A DNA stretch of 11,399 nt from CAIZQW01 sp037133395 (GTDB lineage Bacteria; Verrucomicrobiota; Kiritimatiellia; RFP12; UBA1067): assembly GCA_037133395.1 (NCBI GenBank), contig JBAXOG010000159.1, positions 1-11,399 on the forward strand. Direction: 5' to 3'. Position 1 is the first letter of the stretch. Each line of letters starts with the position of its first letter. The notes under the pieces were generated by a model, which was not told the origin of the DNA, made no database searches, and saw only the letters and a program-made list of their open reading frames with translations. Both the position numbers and the translations under genes were made by a program. Positions 1 through 7,184 of this stretch are shown piece by piece.

Positions 1-2039
1 ATTTCACAGGGCGCGAGGACATCCTGCTGCTCGTCAACGCCGTGGTGATGGATCCTCTCCGCAGGGAATGGGCGGAGACCCGTGAGACGGTTTCCTGTCT
101 GCTGGATACAGGCAAGAAAAAGCGCGATGATAAAAACGAGAAGCGAGAACTTAGTTCCTCCGCGTTGAAGAAGGCGCGGATGGAGTCATCCAGCCTCCTG
201 CACGGCTATCTGGTGCGATTGCAATCCGTGAAAGTCCTTGACCCCGCATGTGGCAGTGGCAACTTCCTCTATGTCACGCTGCAAGCCTTGAAAGATCTTG
301 AAAACGAGGTCATTGTCTTTTCAATGGACAACGGGCTGGGTTCGTTCATTCCGCTCGTTGGCCCGTGGCAGCTTTACGGTATTGAACTCAATCCTTATGC
401 GCACGACCTTGCTCAGATGACCGTCTGGATCGGTTGGCTGCAATGGCTCAAGTTCAACGGCTTCGGCTCACCCCAGGAGCCCATCCTCCGAGCCATCCCT
501 GCCAACTTCCAGTGTCGCGATGCCATCATGAATGTAGTCGCTCCCGGAGGTACAGAGGTGCCGAGTGAGATCACTGAACCCGACTGGCCCGCTGTTGATT
601 TCATTGTCGGCAACCCGCCATTCCTCGGGGGGAACCGCATACGCTCAGAACTGGGTGATGAATATGTCGAGAACCTGTTTCGCCTTTACAAGGATCGCGT
701 GCCTGCCTTTTCGGACCTCTGCTGTTACTGGTTCGAGAAGGCGCGGGCACACATCAAGGCGGGCAAATGCAAACGTGCGGGGTTGCTTGCCACCCAAGGC
801 ATACGCGGCGGGGTTAACCGCGAAGTCCTCAAACGTATTAAAGATAGTGGGGATATTTTTTGGGCAATTGCAGATCGCGACTGGGTTCAAAATGGCGCAA
901 ATGTACATATCAGCATGGTTGGGTTTGATGATGGGATGGAATGCACGCGCAAGCTTAACGGTGAAGTTGTAGACACCATTAATCCCAACTTGACAACACT
1001 CTCGGACCTTACAACCGCTTGCCAATTGCAAGTCAATCAAGGCATATCGTTTTGTGGTACAAAAAAGGCCGGAGATTTTAACATCGACGAGAATACAGCC
1101 GTTTCATGGTTACAAGAACCCAATCCCCACGGCAGGCCCAATTCAGACGTTTTACGTCCGTGGCTTAACGGCAGCATATTGGTACAGCGAGCTACGCCGC
1201 AATGGATCATCGATACTGGAACTTTAGCGTGTTCAGATTTTGCTCTGTATGACACACCCTATAAACATGTTCTCACTCATGTGAAGCCAGAACGTAACAC
1301 GAACAATGAACCCCGTACGCGAATGAATTGGTGGCTCCACAAGCGAAGTGCGCCCGATATGCGCTCTGCTCTTGAAGGGAAAGACCGATTTATCGCTATC
1401 GCCCGTATCGCAAAACATCAGCTTTTTGTTTGGAATCCGTGTATTGTGTTGCCAGATGACGGCTTGTTTATTTTTGCCCGTACCGATGACTGTTTCTTTG
1501 GCATACTGCATTCACACATTCACGAGGTATGGGCATCGGCGCAAGGAACGCAATTGCGTGAGAAAGAAAGTGGTTTTCGTTACACGCCAACGACCTGCTT
1601 TGAAACTTTCCCGTTTCCTGTTGCCAGCGAAGAACAGAAGAATGTCATCGGGGTTGTTGCAAAGGAACTGAATGCTTTGCGCGAAAATTGGCTGAACCCG
1701 CCGGAGTGGACGCGTATCGAGACGCTTGAATTTATTGGGACAGTCGGCGGGCCGTGGAATCGTTATATTGATCCTGCGACTATTGAAGATCGTGGCGCAT
1801 TCAAAGTCGGAACGGTTCGCTACCCGCGTGTTGTTCCTCGTGATGAAGCCTGCGCAAAGCGACTGAAAGACCGCACCCTAACGAAACTTTACAACGTGCG
1901 TCCGCAATGGCTTGCGGACTGCCACGCCCGCCTTGATGCCGCCGTTGCCGCTGCTTATGGATTTAAACTTGACCTCTCCGATGACCAGATTCTCTCTAAT
2001 CTTCTGGAGCTGAATCATGAGAGAGCAAGGCAGTCCTAA
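1..2039 (+). CDS. MmeI-like class I SAM-dependent adenine DNA methyltransferase, 5'-truncated by the window edge
   Basis: Likely methylates adenine in a specific DNA site, as a stand-alone methyltransferase or as the modification part of a type IIL/IIG restriction-modification enzyme. The frame is open from the left edge (first full codon at 3), and the GTG/GTG/ATG codons at 42-50 are internal: the residues before them (FTGREDILLLVNAVV) continue the family's usual region ahead of the methylase domain. Seen in order: an SAM-binding motif I, DPACGSGN (240-263); a GIELNPYAHDLAQ stretch (motif II-like); the catalytic motif IV NPPF followed by LGG (612-623), typical of N6-adenine methylases; a long middle region that should be the target-recognition domain; and a C-terminal tail ending in a DLSDDQILSNLLELNHERA segment characteristic of MmeI relatives. 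Family members are about 900 residues, so roughly 250 N-terminal residues lie outside. That missing part is where MmeI carries its nuclease, so restriction activity cannot be judged. It converges on holA, 17 bases away. Confidence 0.88.
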   Translation, partial: FTGREDILLLVNAVVMDPLRREWAETRETVSCLLDTGKKKRDDKNEKRELSSSALKKARMESSSLLHGYLVRLQSVKVLDPACGSGNFLYVTLQALKDLENEVIVFSMDNGLGSFIPLVGPWQLYGIELNPYAHDLAQMTVWIGWLQWLKFNGFGSPQEPILRAIPANFQCRDAIMNVVAPGGTEVPSEITEPDWPAVDFIVGNPPFLGGNRIRSELGDEYVENLFRLYKDRVPAFSDLCCYWFEKARAHIKAGKCKRAGLLATQGIRGGVNREVLKRIKDSGDIFWAIADRDWVQNGANVHISMVGFDDGMECTRKLNGEVVDTINPNLTTLSDLTTACQLQVNQGISFCGTKKAGDFNIDENTAVSWLQEPNPHGRPNSDVLRPWLNGSILVQRATPQWIIDTGTLACSDFALYDTPYKHVLTHVKPERNTNNEPRTRMNWWLHKRSAPDMRSALEGKDRFIAIARIAKHQLFVWNPCIVLPDDGLFIFARTDDCFFGILHSHIHEVWASAQGTQLREKESGFRYTPTTCFETFPFPVASEEQKNVIGVVAKELNALRENWLNPPEWTRIETLEFIGTVGGPWNRYIDPATIEDRGAFKVGTVRYPRVVPRDEACAKRLKDRTLTKLYNVRPQWLADCHARLDAAVAAAYGFKLDLSDDQILSNLLELNHERARQS

Positions 2040-2056
2040 GACGCATTTAATAGGGC

Positions 2057-3148
2057 TCAGACCTTGCGTTGCTTGGGTTTGCCGATGATGCGCAACAGGG
2101 TGGAGACCAGCAAAAACATTTCAGGAAGTCCCGTGGATACCATTTTTTCGCGCATATCCAATATGCGGTAACGCGCAGCGCGTAATTCCGGAACCGTATA
2201 ATTCAACGCATGGGGTGCTTTTTTTCGAATCGCCCACGCGGGCGTACTTTTGGGGTTCACTGGGAGGTTGTTGAGCAGAATGGTTGCTTCCGGGGTGATG
2301 TGCGTCGTCCATCCGCTGGCGAAGATCCATTTCCGGTCAAGAGCTTCACGCAAGATGATTAAATCGCGGATATTCTTTTCTAACATGGCCGCGATCATGA
2401 TGCCGATGCCCTTTTGTCCGCTCACAGCATGGAGTGAGGTCACCAGTGCTTTTGAATCACGATTGCCGATTGCATCGAGCACATCCCATGCTTCTGCCTC
2501 GCGGCCAATGGAGGTGATTTCGCGGATGTCCTTCACCGTGGCAATGACGGCAGGTGAAATATAAATGCTGAGTTTTTCCAGTTCCTGCATCAGCAGACGC
2601 GTTTCAAATCCGACGCGTGAGAGAAATTCGGTGCGGGCTTCTGGATTCATCTCAATACCCACTTGCTTCAAGAGCATGTCGAGGCGTTCGCCGGCTTGTT
2701 GTGACCGCTCATAAGGCTTAAGGCCGGTTCCAAAATCAATAACCTCGCCGCTTTTTTGGCAGGCTTTAAAAAAGATGGACGTCTTTAGAACTTTCGGGGT
2801 CGTGATGATCAAATGCTGGCCAGCCTGGAATCCGGAACCGATCCACGCGCTGAATTTGGCAACAGCTTCTTTAGCCTGTTTGCTCTCGGAGATGCGTCCG
2901 CCCCCCGTCAGAAAGTTTGCATCCTGCAACCACGTGACTTTGGCTGCGGAAAAGCCAGGCGTCTGTACGGATTCCATACAGGCTTGTACAGCCTTTTCAA
3001 CTTGGTCACCATTATCACATCGACCATTAAAAATATCGATACCGAACGTCCGATCAGCTTCAGGGACAATCGCGTTGATACGCTCCTGCGCTGCTGCTTG
3101 GCCGAGGTAATCATCGTCACCGCAAATTAAAAATAACTTACCACTCAT
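2057..3148 (-). CDS. holA: DNA polymerase III delta subunit (clamp-loader subunit)
   Basis: Delta subunit of the replicative clamp loader, which opens the beta sliding clamp so that it can be placed on primed DNA; a cytoplasmic core replication gene. The product is 363 residues, close to the usual 330-350. Visible family marks are the N-terminal FLICGDDDYL strand-loop (residues 6-15; the family pattern is roughly YLLYGEEDFL), a central LIITTPK strand (about 113-119), the MQELEKLSIYI helix (187-197; ELEKL is typical of domain II/III) and WDVLDAIGNRDSKAL (221-235), the usual start of the C-terminal collar domain. Delta is an AAA+-fold protein that does not hydrolyse ATP, and no convincing Walker A is seen, which fits. 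The start is the ATG at 3148; no good Shine-Dalgarno sequence precedes it, and a run of ten A (on this strand) lies 19 bases upstream. It is divergent from the glycosyltransferase gene and appears to be transcribed alone. Confidence 0.9.
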   Translation of the reverse strand: MSGKLFLICGDDDYLGQAAAQERINAIVPEADRTFGIDIFNGRCDNGDQVEKAVQACMESVQTPGFSAAKVTWLQDANFLTGGGRISESKQAKEAVAKFSAWIGSGFQAGQHLIITTPKVLKTSIFFKACQKSGEVIDFGTGLKPYERSQQAGERLDMLLKQVGIEMNPEARTEFLSRVGFETRLLMQELEKLSIYISPAVIATVKDIREITSIGREAEAWDVLDAIGNRDSKALVTSLHAVSGQKGIGIMIAAMLEKNIRDLIILREALDRKWIFASGWTTHITPEATILLNNLPVNPKSTPAWAIRKKAPHALNYTVPELRAARYRILDMREKMVSTGLPEMFLLVSTLLRIIGKPKQRKV

Positions 3149-3195
3149 AGATGAAATACTTTAGCGTTTTTTTTTTCAGATTGCGAGTCTGTAAA

Positions 3196-3459
3196 GGGTG
3201 CGATTCAACTTTGTTGAATCAACACCCGAGGTAGGAGGTAGGAGGTAGGATGGAGGAGCTATAACATCTTTATTTGAAATGTGTTAGATAATTGTTCTCT
3301 GCTATTCGCTGTTGTCTCCTGGATGAAGACACATTTTCTGGACTGGTGTAAACGCTTATTTTTTTTCTGAAAATGCCTATCTCTATTGCCTCTTCTCTCC
3401 TCCCTCCTACCTACTACATCCTACCTGGTGTGATTCATTTCAACTAAAATGAATCACAC
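3196..3459. repeat. Symmetrical, MITE-like composite repeat (hairpin, tandem repeat, spacer, inverted tandem repeat, hairpin)
   Basis: Left end: a hairpin with 8-base arms (3202-3209 GATTCAAC and 3213-3220 GTTGAATC) around a TTT loop, further closed by GGGTG (3196-3200) and CACCC (3223-3227). It is followed by three exact copies of GAGGTAG (3228-3248) and a degenerate fourth. Right end: a C+T-rich stretch (3398-3425), then a hairpin with perfect 13-base arms (3428-3440 and 3447-3459) around a 6-base loop. The 28 bases 3230-3257 and the reverse complement of 3398-3425 match at 25 of 28 positions by hand alignment. Both hairpins share the GGTG(C/T)GATTCA core. No transposase or target-site duplication is seen, so calling it mobile is only an inference. 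Confidence 0.6.
3428..3459. repeat. Perfect 13-base-arm hairpin
   Basis: Arms 3428-3440 (GTGTGATTCATTT) and 3447-3459 are exact reverse complements around a CAACTA loop. No T-tract follows on either strand, so it is unlikely to be a plain Rho-independent terminator. It lies 20 bases before the candidate -35 box of the glycosyltransferase gene and forms the right end of the composite repeat. It could also serve as a dyad binding site. Confidence 0.65.
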
Positions 3460-3478
3460 TCAGCCCTCAATATCCGCC

Positions 3479-3507
3479 TTGACTTGTCACGCAAATGCAT
3501 ATACATT
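3479..3507 (+). promoter_or_regulatory. Candidate sigma-70 promoter of the glycosyltransferase-acyltransferase gene
   Basis: TTGACT (3479-3484, 5 of 6 to the -35 consensus) is followed after 17 bases by TACATT (3502-3507, 4 of 6 to the -10 consensus). This would start transcription near 3514, leaving a leader of about 38 bases before the ATG at 3552. The -10 box falls inside a 7-base-arm hairpin (3491-3497 GCAAATG with 3504-3510 CATTTGC). Sigma-factor preference in this phylum is unknown from the sequence, so this is a match to a general consensus only. Confidence 0.4.
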
Positions 3508-3551
3508 TGCAAGCATTTGAAAAGGTTCAAGAGGATAGTTAAGAATAACAA

Positions 3552-5609
3552 ATGAGTGCTGATTCACATATCCAAATACTCGTCGTGATCCCCGTGTATA
3601 ATCAGGCGCAGACGCTGCTATCTGTTGTCCGGGGATGTCGCGAGAAGATGTCGGACGTGCTGGTGGTGGATGACGGCAGTACGGATGCGGATGTGAAGGC
3701 ATTACTGGCACGTGAGGCGGTCACGGTGCTTCGCCATGAGCGTAATCAGGGTAAAGGGGCTGCGTTACAGACGGCCTTTGCTTATGCGCGGGCACAGGGA
3801 TTTTCGCATGTGATTACACTCGATGCGGATGCGCAGCATGATCCGACGGATTTGCCACGCTTTGAAAAGGCAGTCCAGGACAATCCAGATGCAATCGTGA
3901 TGGGGGTGCGTGATCTGAGCGTCCCGAATGTGCCGAAGTCGAGTCAGTTCGGACGTTCGTTTTCCAACTTCTGGGTCATGCTCGAAACCGGTGTGAAGTG
4001 CGCCGATACCCAGTGCGGTTATCGCGCATACCCGCTCAACTATATTTCACAATTGAAACTGCTACGCAAGCGTTACGACTTTGAAATCGAGGTGCTGGTC
4101 CGTGGACTTTGGGGCGGTCTGCCGATTACGGAAGTGCCAGTTAAGACCCACTATGCTCCCGCAGATATGCGCGTTTCACATTTTCACAAGGGAGTCGACA
4201 ATTTTTGGCATACCCATACGCACATACTCTTTGTACTTCGCAGATTGCTGCCGATTCCTCAAAAGCGTTGGATCCCGCGTCAGAATGGAAAGATATGGAG
4301 AGACTTATTGCATCCAGTCGCCTTTATCAAGCAGCTTCTCTATGAGCATGTCTCGCCACTTGAATTGGGCATGTCGGCGGGCATCGGAACCTATTTTGCA
4401 TTTTTGCCGATTCCCTTTGTTCATACGGTGGCGATACTCTATGTCACGACGCGATTAAACCTCAATCGAATCATGGGAATTACGATTCAGAATTTGTTTA
4501 TGGCTCCGATTGGACCGTTGTTTGCCATTTGCGTGGGGCATTTAATCATGCATGGTTCGTTTATACCCGTTTATACGGGGCCGGGTGGTAGCGAAGCTGT
4601 GAAGCAATTCATCATTCAGTTTTTTACGGAGTGGGTGGTTGGGTCGTTAGTGGTGGCTCCTATCTTTGCGCTGCTCTTTGGATGGATTGTCTATCGCATT
4701 GCCGAACAGGTGCAAAGCAAAACAGGAACGAAGCCTAAAGTGCGTGGGAATGCCTTGGGATTTTGGTTCTTCAAGATGGCGCTGAAGTTGACAGGGTTGC
4801 GAGGTGCTTATGGATTACTCTATTTTGTCTGTGCGCATTATGCTATTTTTGATTCCGAGGCGCGTGCGTTGGCGCGTGCTTATGTTCGCAGGCGTTTCCC
4901 GAGGCAAGGGGGACTGGCTCGTTTGTTTTATGTGTATCGGCTCTTTATCTCGCAAGGCAAATGTCTGGTTGATCGGTATGCATTGAATGCGGGTGCGATG
5001 GCATTTGATTTCGCAGGTGAACAGGTAATCGCACTGATGAAGGAGCTTGAGAATCGTGGCTTTGTGCTGCTCTTGTCACATGCCGGCGGATGGCAGTTGG
5101 CGTTGCCATTCTTGAGTAACATGACCGCTTCCAGACGGGTGTCGCTCCTGATGAATGAAGCGGAGTCTGTGGAGGTCAGGCAGCATGTGCGCGGGGATGA
5201 TGGGGGCTTTCATGTGATTCTGCCAACCGATGGACCTGGATGCGTGGTGGAAATGGTGATGCGTCTGCAACAGGGCGAGATGGTTTCAATCATGGGTGAC
5301 AGAGCGTATGGCGGACAGACTGCACCGGTTCAGTTTATGGGCGAGGAGGCTCAGTTCCCTGTGAGCGCGTTTGCCGTGGCACGCGCCGCTAAATGTCCGG
5401 TCGTCGTGCTTTTCGCGCCGAAGACCGGATTAAAAACCTACACGCTTGAAGTGTTTAACATTGCAGAGATCGCTTCCGCTGACCGCACGTCGATTCGTAC
5501 CTGTCTTCAGCAATATGCTGATCGACTAACGGATTTCACGCAGCGTTATCCGTTGCAATGTTTCCTCTTCCATGATGTGTGGAAGAGGGAGACCGGAAGC
5601 ATGGAATAG
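3552..5609 (+). CDS. Fusion protein: family 2 glycosyltransferase + DUF2062 membrane region + LpxL/HtrB-like acyltransferase
   Basis: Probably a membrane-bound enzyme that both glycosylates and acylates a lipid, in glycolipid, lipid A-like or aryl-polyene-type lipid synthesis; the substrate is unknown. Residues 8-230 are a GT2 domain like dolichyl-phosphate mannosyltransferases: VVIPVYNQ (11-18), VVDDGSTD (38-45), the metal-binding LDADAQHD (90-97) and CGYRAYP (155-161). Residues about 255-385 match DUF2062, with hydrophobic stretches near 278-300, 316-334 and 360-382. Residues about 398-685 resemble lysophospholipid acyltransferases: SHAGGW with His510, then GDRAYGG (582-588), FMGEEAQFPVSAFAVARAAKCPVVVL (595-620). 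LpxL enzymes use H-x4-D/E; here the acidic position is Gln515. The domain order is compact with no frameshift. The start ATG has only a poor, distant GAGG (3531-3534). The last codons and stop lie in an 8-base tandem repeat (5602-5617). Confidence 0.85.
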   Translation: MSADSHIQILVVIPVYNQAQTLLSVVRGCREKMSDVLVVDDGSTDADVKALLAREAVTVLRHERNQGKGAALQTAFAYARAQGFSHVITLDADAQHDPTDLPRFEKAVQDNPDAIVMGVRDLSVPNVPKSSQFGRSFSNFWVMLETGVKCADTQCGYRAYPLNYISQLKLLRKRYDFEIEVLVRGLWGGLPITEVPVKTHYAPADMRVSHFHKGVDNFWHTHTHILFVLRRLLPIPQKRWIPRQNGKIWRDLLHPVAFIKQLLYEHVSPLELGMSAGIGTYFAFLPIPFVHTVAILYVTTRLNLNRIMGITIQNLFMAPIGPLFAICVGHLIMHGSFIPVYTGPGGSEAVKQFIIQFFTEWVVGSLVVAPIFALLFGWIVYRIAEQVQSKTGTKPKVRGNALGFWFFKMALKLTGLRGAYGLLYFVCAHYAIFDSEARALARAYVRRRFPRQGGLARLFYVYRLFISQGKCLVDRYALNAGAMAFDFAGEQVIALMKELENRGFVLLLSHAGGWQLALPFLSNMTASRRVSLLMNEAESVEVRQHVRGDDGGFHVILPTDGPGCVVEMVMRLQQGEMVSIMGDRAYGGQTAPVQFMGEEAQFPVSAFAVARAAKCPVVVLFAPKTGLKTYTLEVFNIAEIASADRTSIRTCLQQYADRLTDFTQRYPLQCFLFHDVWKRETGSME

Positions 5610-5631
5610 TGGAAGAAGATGCCCTTGGGAG

Positions 5632-5651
5632 GGACGAGCGCCTGCTCGTCC
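5632..5651. repeat. 8-base-arm hairpin, GGACGAGC repeat type
   Basis: GGACGAGC (5632-5639) and GCTCGTCC (5644-5651) are exact reverse complements around a GCCT loop. No T-tract follows directly. Read in one frame, the area gives GRAPARP, a string I recall from spurious translations of intergenic repeats in related genomes; that link is from memory, not a search. Confidence 0.6.
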
Positions 5652-5719
5652 TAGGCACGTCCGGTGGCTACCAGAGAATAAACAATGGGGCAACTTTTTT
5701 CTGATGGCTAGTCGTAAGC

Positions 5720-5819
5720 CTGGGCGTATAGGCGTCCTCGCCTGTACCCGAAGCTGAATGCTTATGCTGGTCTGGCAGTTGCCGGACCAGCGAACAGGCG
5801 GGGACGCCTATTCGCCCAG
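5720..5819. repeat. Nested inverted repeat: 26-base outer arms with an inner 11-base hairpin
   Basis: The outer arms 5720-5745 and 5794-5819 match as reverse complements at 24 of 26 positions by hand. Between them, 5767-5777 (CTGGTCTGGCA) pairs with 5780-5790 (TGCCGGACCAG) through 11 base pairs, one of them G-T, leaving a 2-base tip that would open slightly in practice. As RNA this would be a long stem carrying a second stem. Lying between two convergent genes, it is well placed as a bidirectional transcription end, although it lacks a classical T-tract. It may also be a member of a dispersed REP-like family. Confidence 0.65.
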
Positions 5820-5836
5820 CAAGGCACCCAACCCCA

Positions 5837-5868
5837 TCATTCCAGTATTCCCATATTCCAACATTCCA
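5837..5868. repeat. Four tandem 8-base units of the ATTCC(A/C) type
   Basis: On the plus strand the units are TCATTCCA, GTATTCCC, ATATTCCA and ACATTCCA, all keeping ATTCC. The inverse form, TGGAATAG TGGAAGAA, occurs at 5602-5617 over the end of the glycosyltransferase gene. Inverted short purine-rich repeats therefore bracket this spacer, as in the 3196-3459 element. Confidence 0.55.
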
Positions 5869-5886
5869 ATGAATTTACAGGCTCGC

Positions 5887-7164
5887 TTAATGCACAGGCC
5901 GGATGACGATTGGTTCGTCCGCATCAGCACTGTTAGCATCACGGTCTTCCAGTTTCTTCCAAAACATCCCATAGACGGCGATGAAGACGAAGCAGACCGT
6001 CGGGACAATGAAGCCGATCTTCATCGAGCAGATGTCCGCGATCCATCCCATAAACGGAGGTGCGATTGCCCCGCCGACGATCGACATGACGATTAATGAG
6101 GACGCAAGCTTTGTATGTTCACCCAGGCCACGAATGCCGAGAGCAAAGATGGTGGGGAACATGATCGACATAAAGAAGAAGGTGCCAAATAACGCAACGA
6201 CACCCACCATGCCGAATCCCGACATTGCAAGCAGGCATAAGACAAAGCAGATTGAAGCATAAAGCGCGAGCGCCTTTTGGGGTTTCATGAGTCCAACAAC
6301 AAAACTGCCGCAGGCTCGTCCACCCATAAACAATCCAAAGCCACCAATACCAAGCCAGTTCTTTGCCGTGGCGTCTGTCATGCCGTGCACGTTTTCAACG
6401 ATGTAGTTAATAAAGAAACTAAAGATGCCGGTCTGAGCTGCGACATAAAGGAATTGCGCAAGCACACCGAACACAAAATGATAACGCTTCCAAAGGGGTT
6501 TGACGGCCTGCCCCGTGGCCTCGGCCTTGACTTCCTCTTCGTTGTGTATGTCAGGCAGGTAGGCGAAGGCAAAGACAACGATTAGGATGGTGACCACAAT
6601 AGCGACGCCTATGTAAGGAATATAGAGTCCGTCATTGGTGGCAGCAGCGCCTTCGATACTCTTACCAAAAACAAAATGTCCGCCAACGATAGGACCTAAT
6701 ATCCAGCCGACGCCGTTGAAGGTTTGTGCAAGGTTAATACGTGTTGCGCCGGATTCGGGTGGACCGAGTACCGTAGCATAAGGATTGGCGATTGTCTCAA
6801 GACAGGTCATGCCCGTGGCGAGAATAAAGAGTCCGGTGAGAAACGCCCAGTAGGTACCGATCTTCGTCGCTGGCACGAACCAAAACGCGCCAATGGCGAT
6901 CAGGACTAAACCGATGAGAATGCCGCCCTTATAGCCAAAACGCTTGGCCAGAAGACCAGCGGGTATGGCCATTAGAAAATAGCCGATATAATTGGCGAAC
7001 TGAACAAGTCCAGATTGCGCCTTGCTGATATGCAGGGTGTTCTGAAAGTGTTTGTTGAGAATGTCAATCATCCCATTGCAGAAGCCCCAGAGGAGAAAGA
7101 GCATCGTGACCAATGCAAAAGTGACGAATAGGTTTTTCCCGTTTTCCGTAGTGAACATTTTCAT
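5887..7164 (-). CDS. fucP: L-fucose:proton symporter (major facilitator superfamily, FucP type)
   Basis: Imports L-fucose across the inner membrane with protons. The 425-residue length fits FucP (438 in E. coli), and the chain is a succession of hydrophobic segments consistent with 12 membrane helices. FLLWGFCNGMIDIL (23-36) contains Asp34, matching the essential Asp of helix 1 in E. coli FucP (Asp46). LETIANPYATVLGP (122-135) contains Glu123, matching the helix 4 Glu (Glu135), and is a hallmark of the family, followed by NLAQTFNGVGWILGP. The start is the ATG at 7164: an AGGG (7175-7178 on the complement) lies 10 bases ahead, and a longer open frame from 7257 would overlap fucU by about 70 bases. 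It begins 20 bases after fucU and is almost certainly cotranscribed with it. Other FHS-family sugar transporters (galactose/glucose) share these motifs, but the fucU and fucosidase neighbours argue for fucose. Confidence 0.9.
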   Translation of the reverse strand: MKMFTTENGKNLFVTFALVTMLFLLWGFCNGMIDILNKHFQNTLHISKAQSGLVQFANYIGYFLMAIPAGLLAKRFGYKGGILIGLVLIAIGAFWFVPATKIGTYWAFLTGLFILATGMTCLETIANPYATVLGPPESGATRINLAQTFNGVGWILGPIVGGHFVFGKSIEGAAATNDGLYIPYIGVAIVVTILIVVFAFAYLPDIHNEEEVKAEATGQAVKPLWKRYHFVFGVLAQFLYVAAQTGIFSFFINYIVENVHGMTDATAKNWLGIGGFGLFMGGRACGSFVVGLMKPQKALALYASICFVLCLLAMSGFGMVGVVALFGTFFFMSIMFPTIFALGIRGLGEHTKLASSLIVMSIVGGAIAPPFMGWIADICSMKIGFIVPTVCFVFIAVYGMFWKKLEDRDANSADADEPIVIRPVH

Positions 7165-7184
7165 AGTGGTTTTGCCCTGTAATA

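Larger units (their letters stand above)
3149..3551. other. Divergent intergenic region between holA and the glycosyltransferase gene
   Basis: This 403-base gene-free spacer lies between two divergent start codons and must hold both promoters. It contains a T10 run (3167-3176), a symmetrical repeat element (3196-3459, listed separately), a T8 run (3359-3366) with no stem before it, and a candidate sigma-70 promoter for the rightward gene (3479-3507) that overlaps a small hairpin. The roughly 140 bases between the inverted repeat arms (3258-3397) are A+T-rich and hold no reading frame or RNA fold that I recognise. No convincing promoter for holA was found. Confidence 0.7.
5610..5886. other. 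Convergent intergenic region rich in inverted repeats
   Basis: This 277-base spacer between the 3' ends of the glycosyltransferase fusion and fucP has no believable gene. Frames that run through it on the plus strand only translate repeats (for example a GRAPARP string at about 5637-5657). It holds a short hairpin (5632-5651), a T6 run (5695-5700) not preceded by a stem, a nested inverted repeat (5720-5819) and a 4 x 8-base tandem repeat (5837-5868) whose unit recurs inverted at 5602-5617. The nested repeat probably ends transcription from both sides. Confidence 0.7.

Noticed and set aside
3228..3257. Possible CRISPR-like or minisatellite array
   Set aside because: Units are only 7 bases, directly adjacent with no spacers, and just three copies are exact.
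3359..3366. T8 run as a Rho-independent terminator
   Set aside because: No G+C-rich stem lies directly before it, and no plus-strand gene ends nearby.
5572..6096. Two plus-strand open frames (about 61 and 112 codons) in the convergent spacer
   Set aside because: They translate the inverted repeats and the antisense strand of fucP, have no ribosome site and give low-complexity strings such as GRAPARP.
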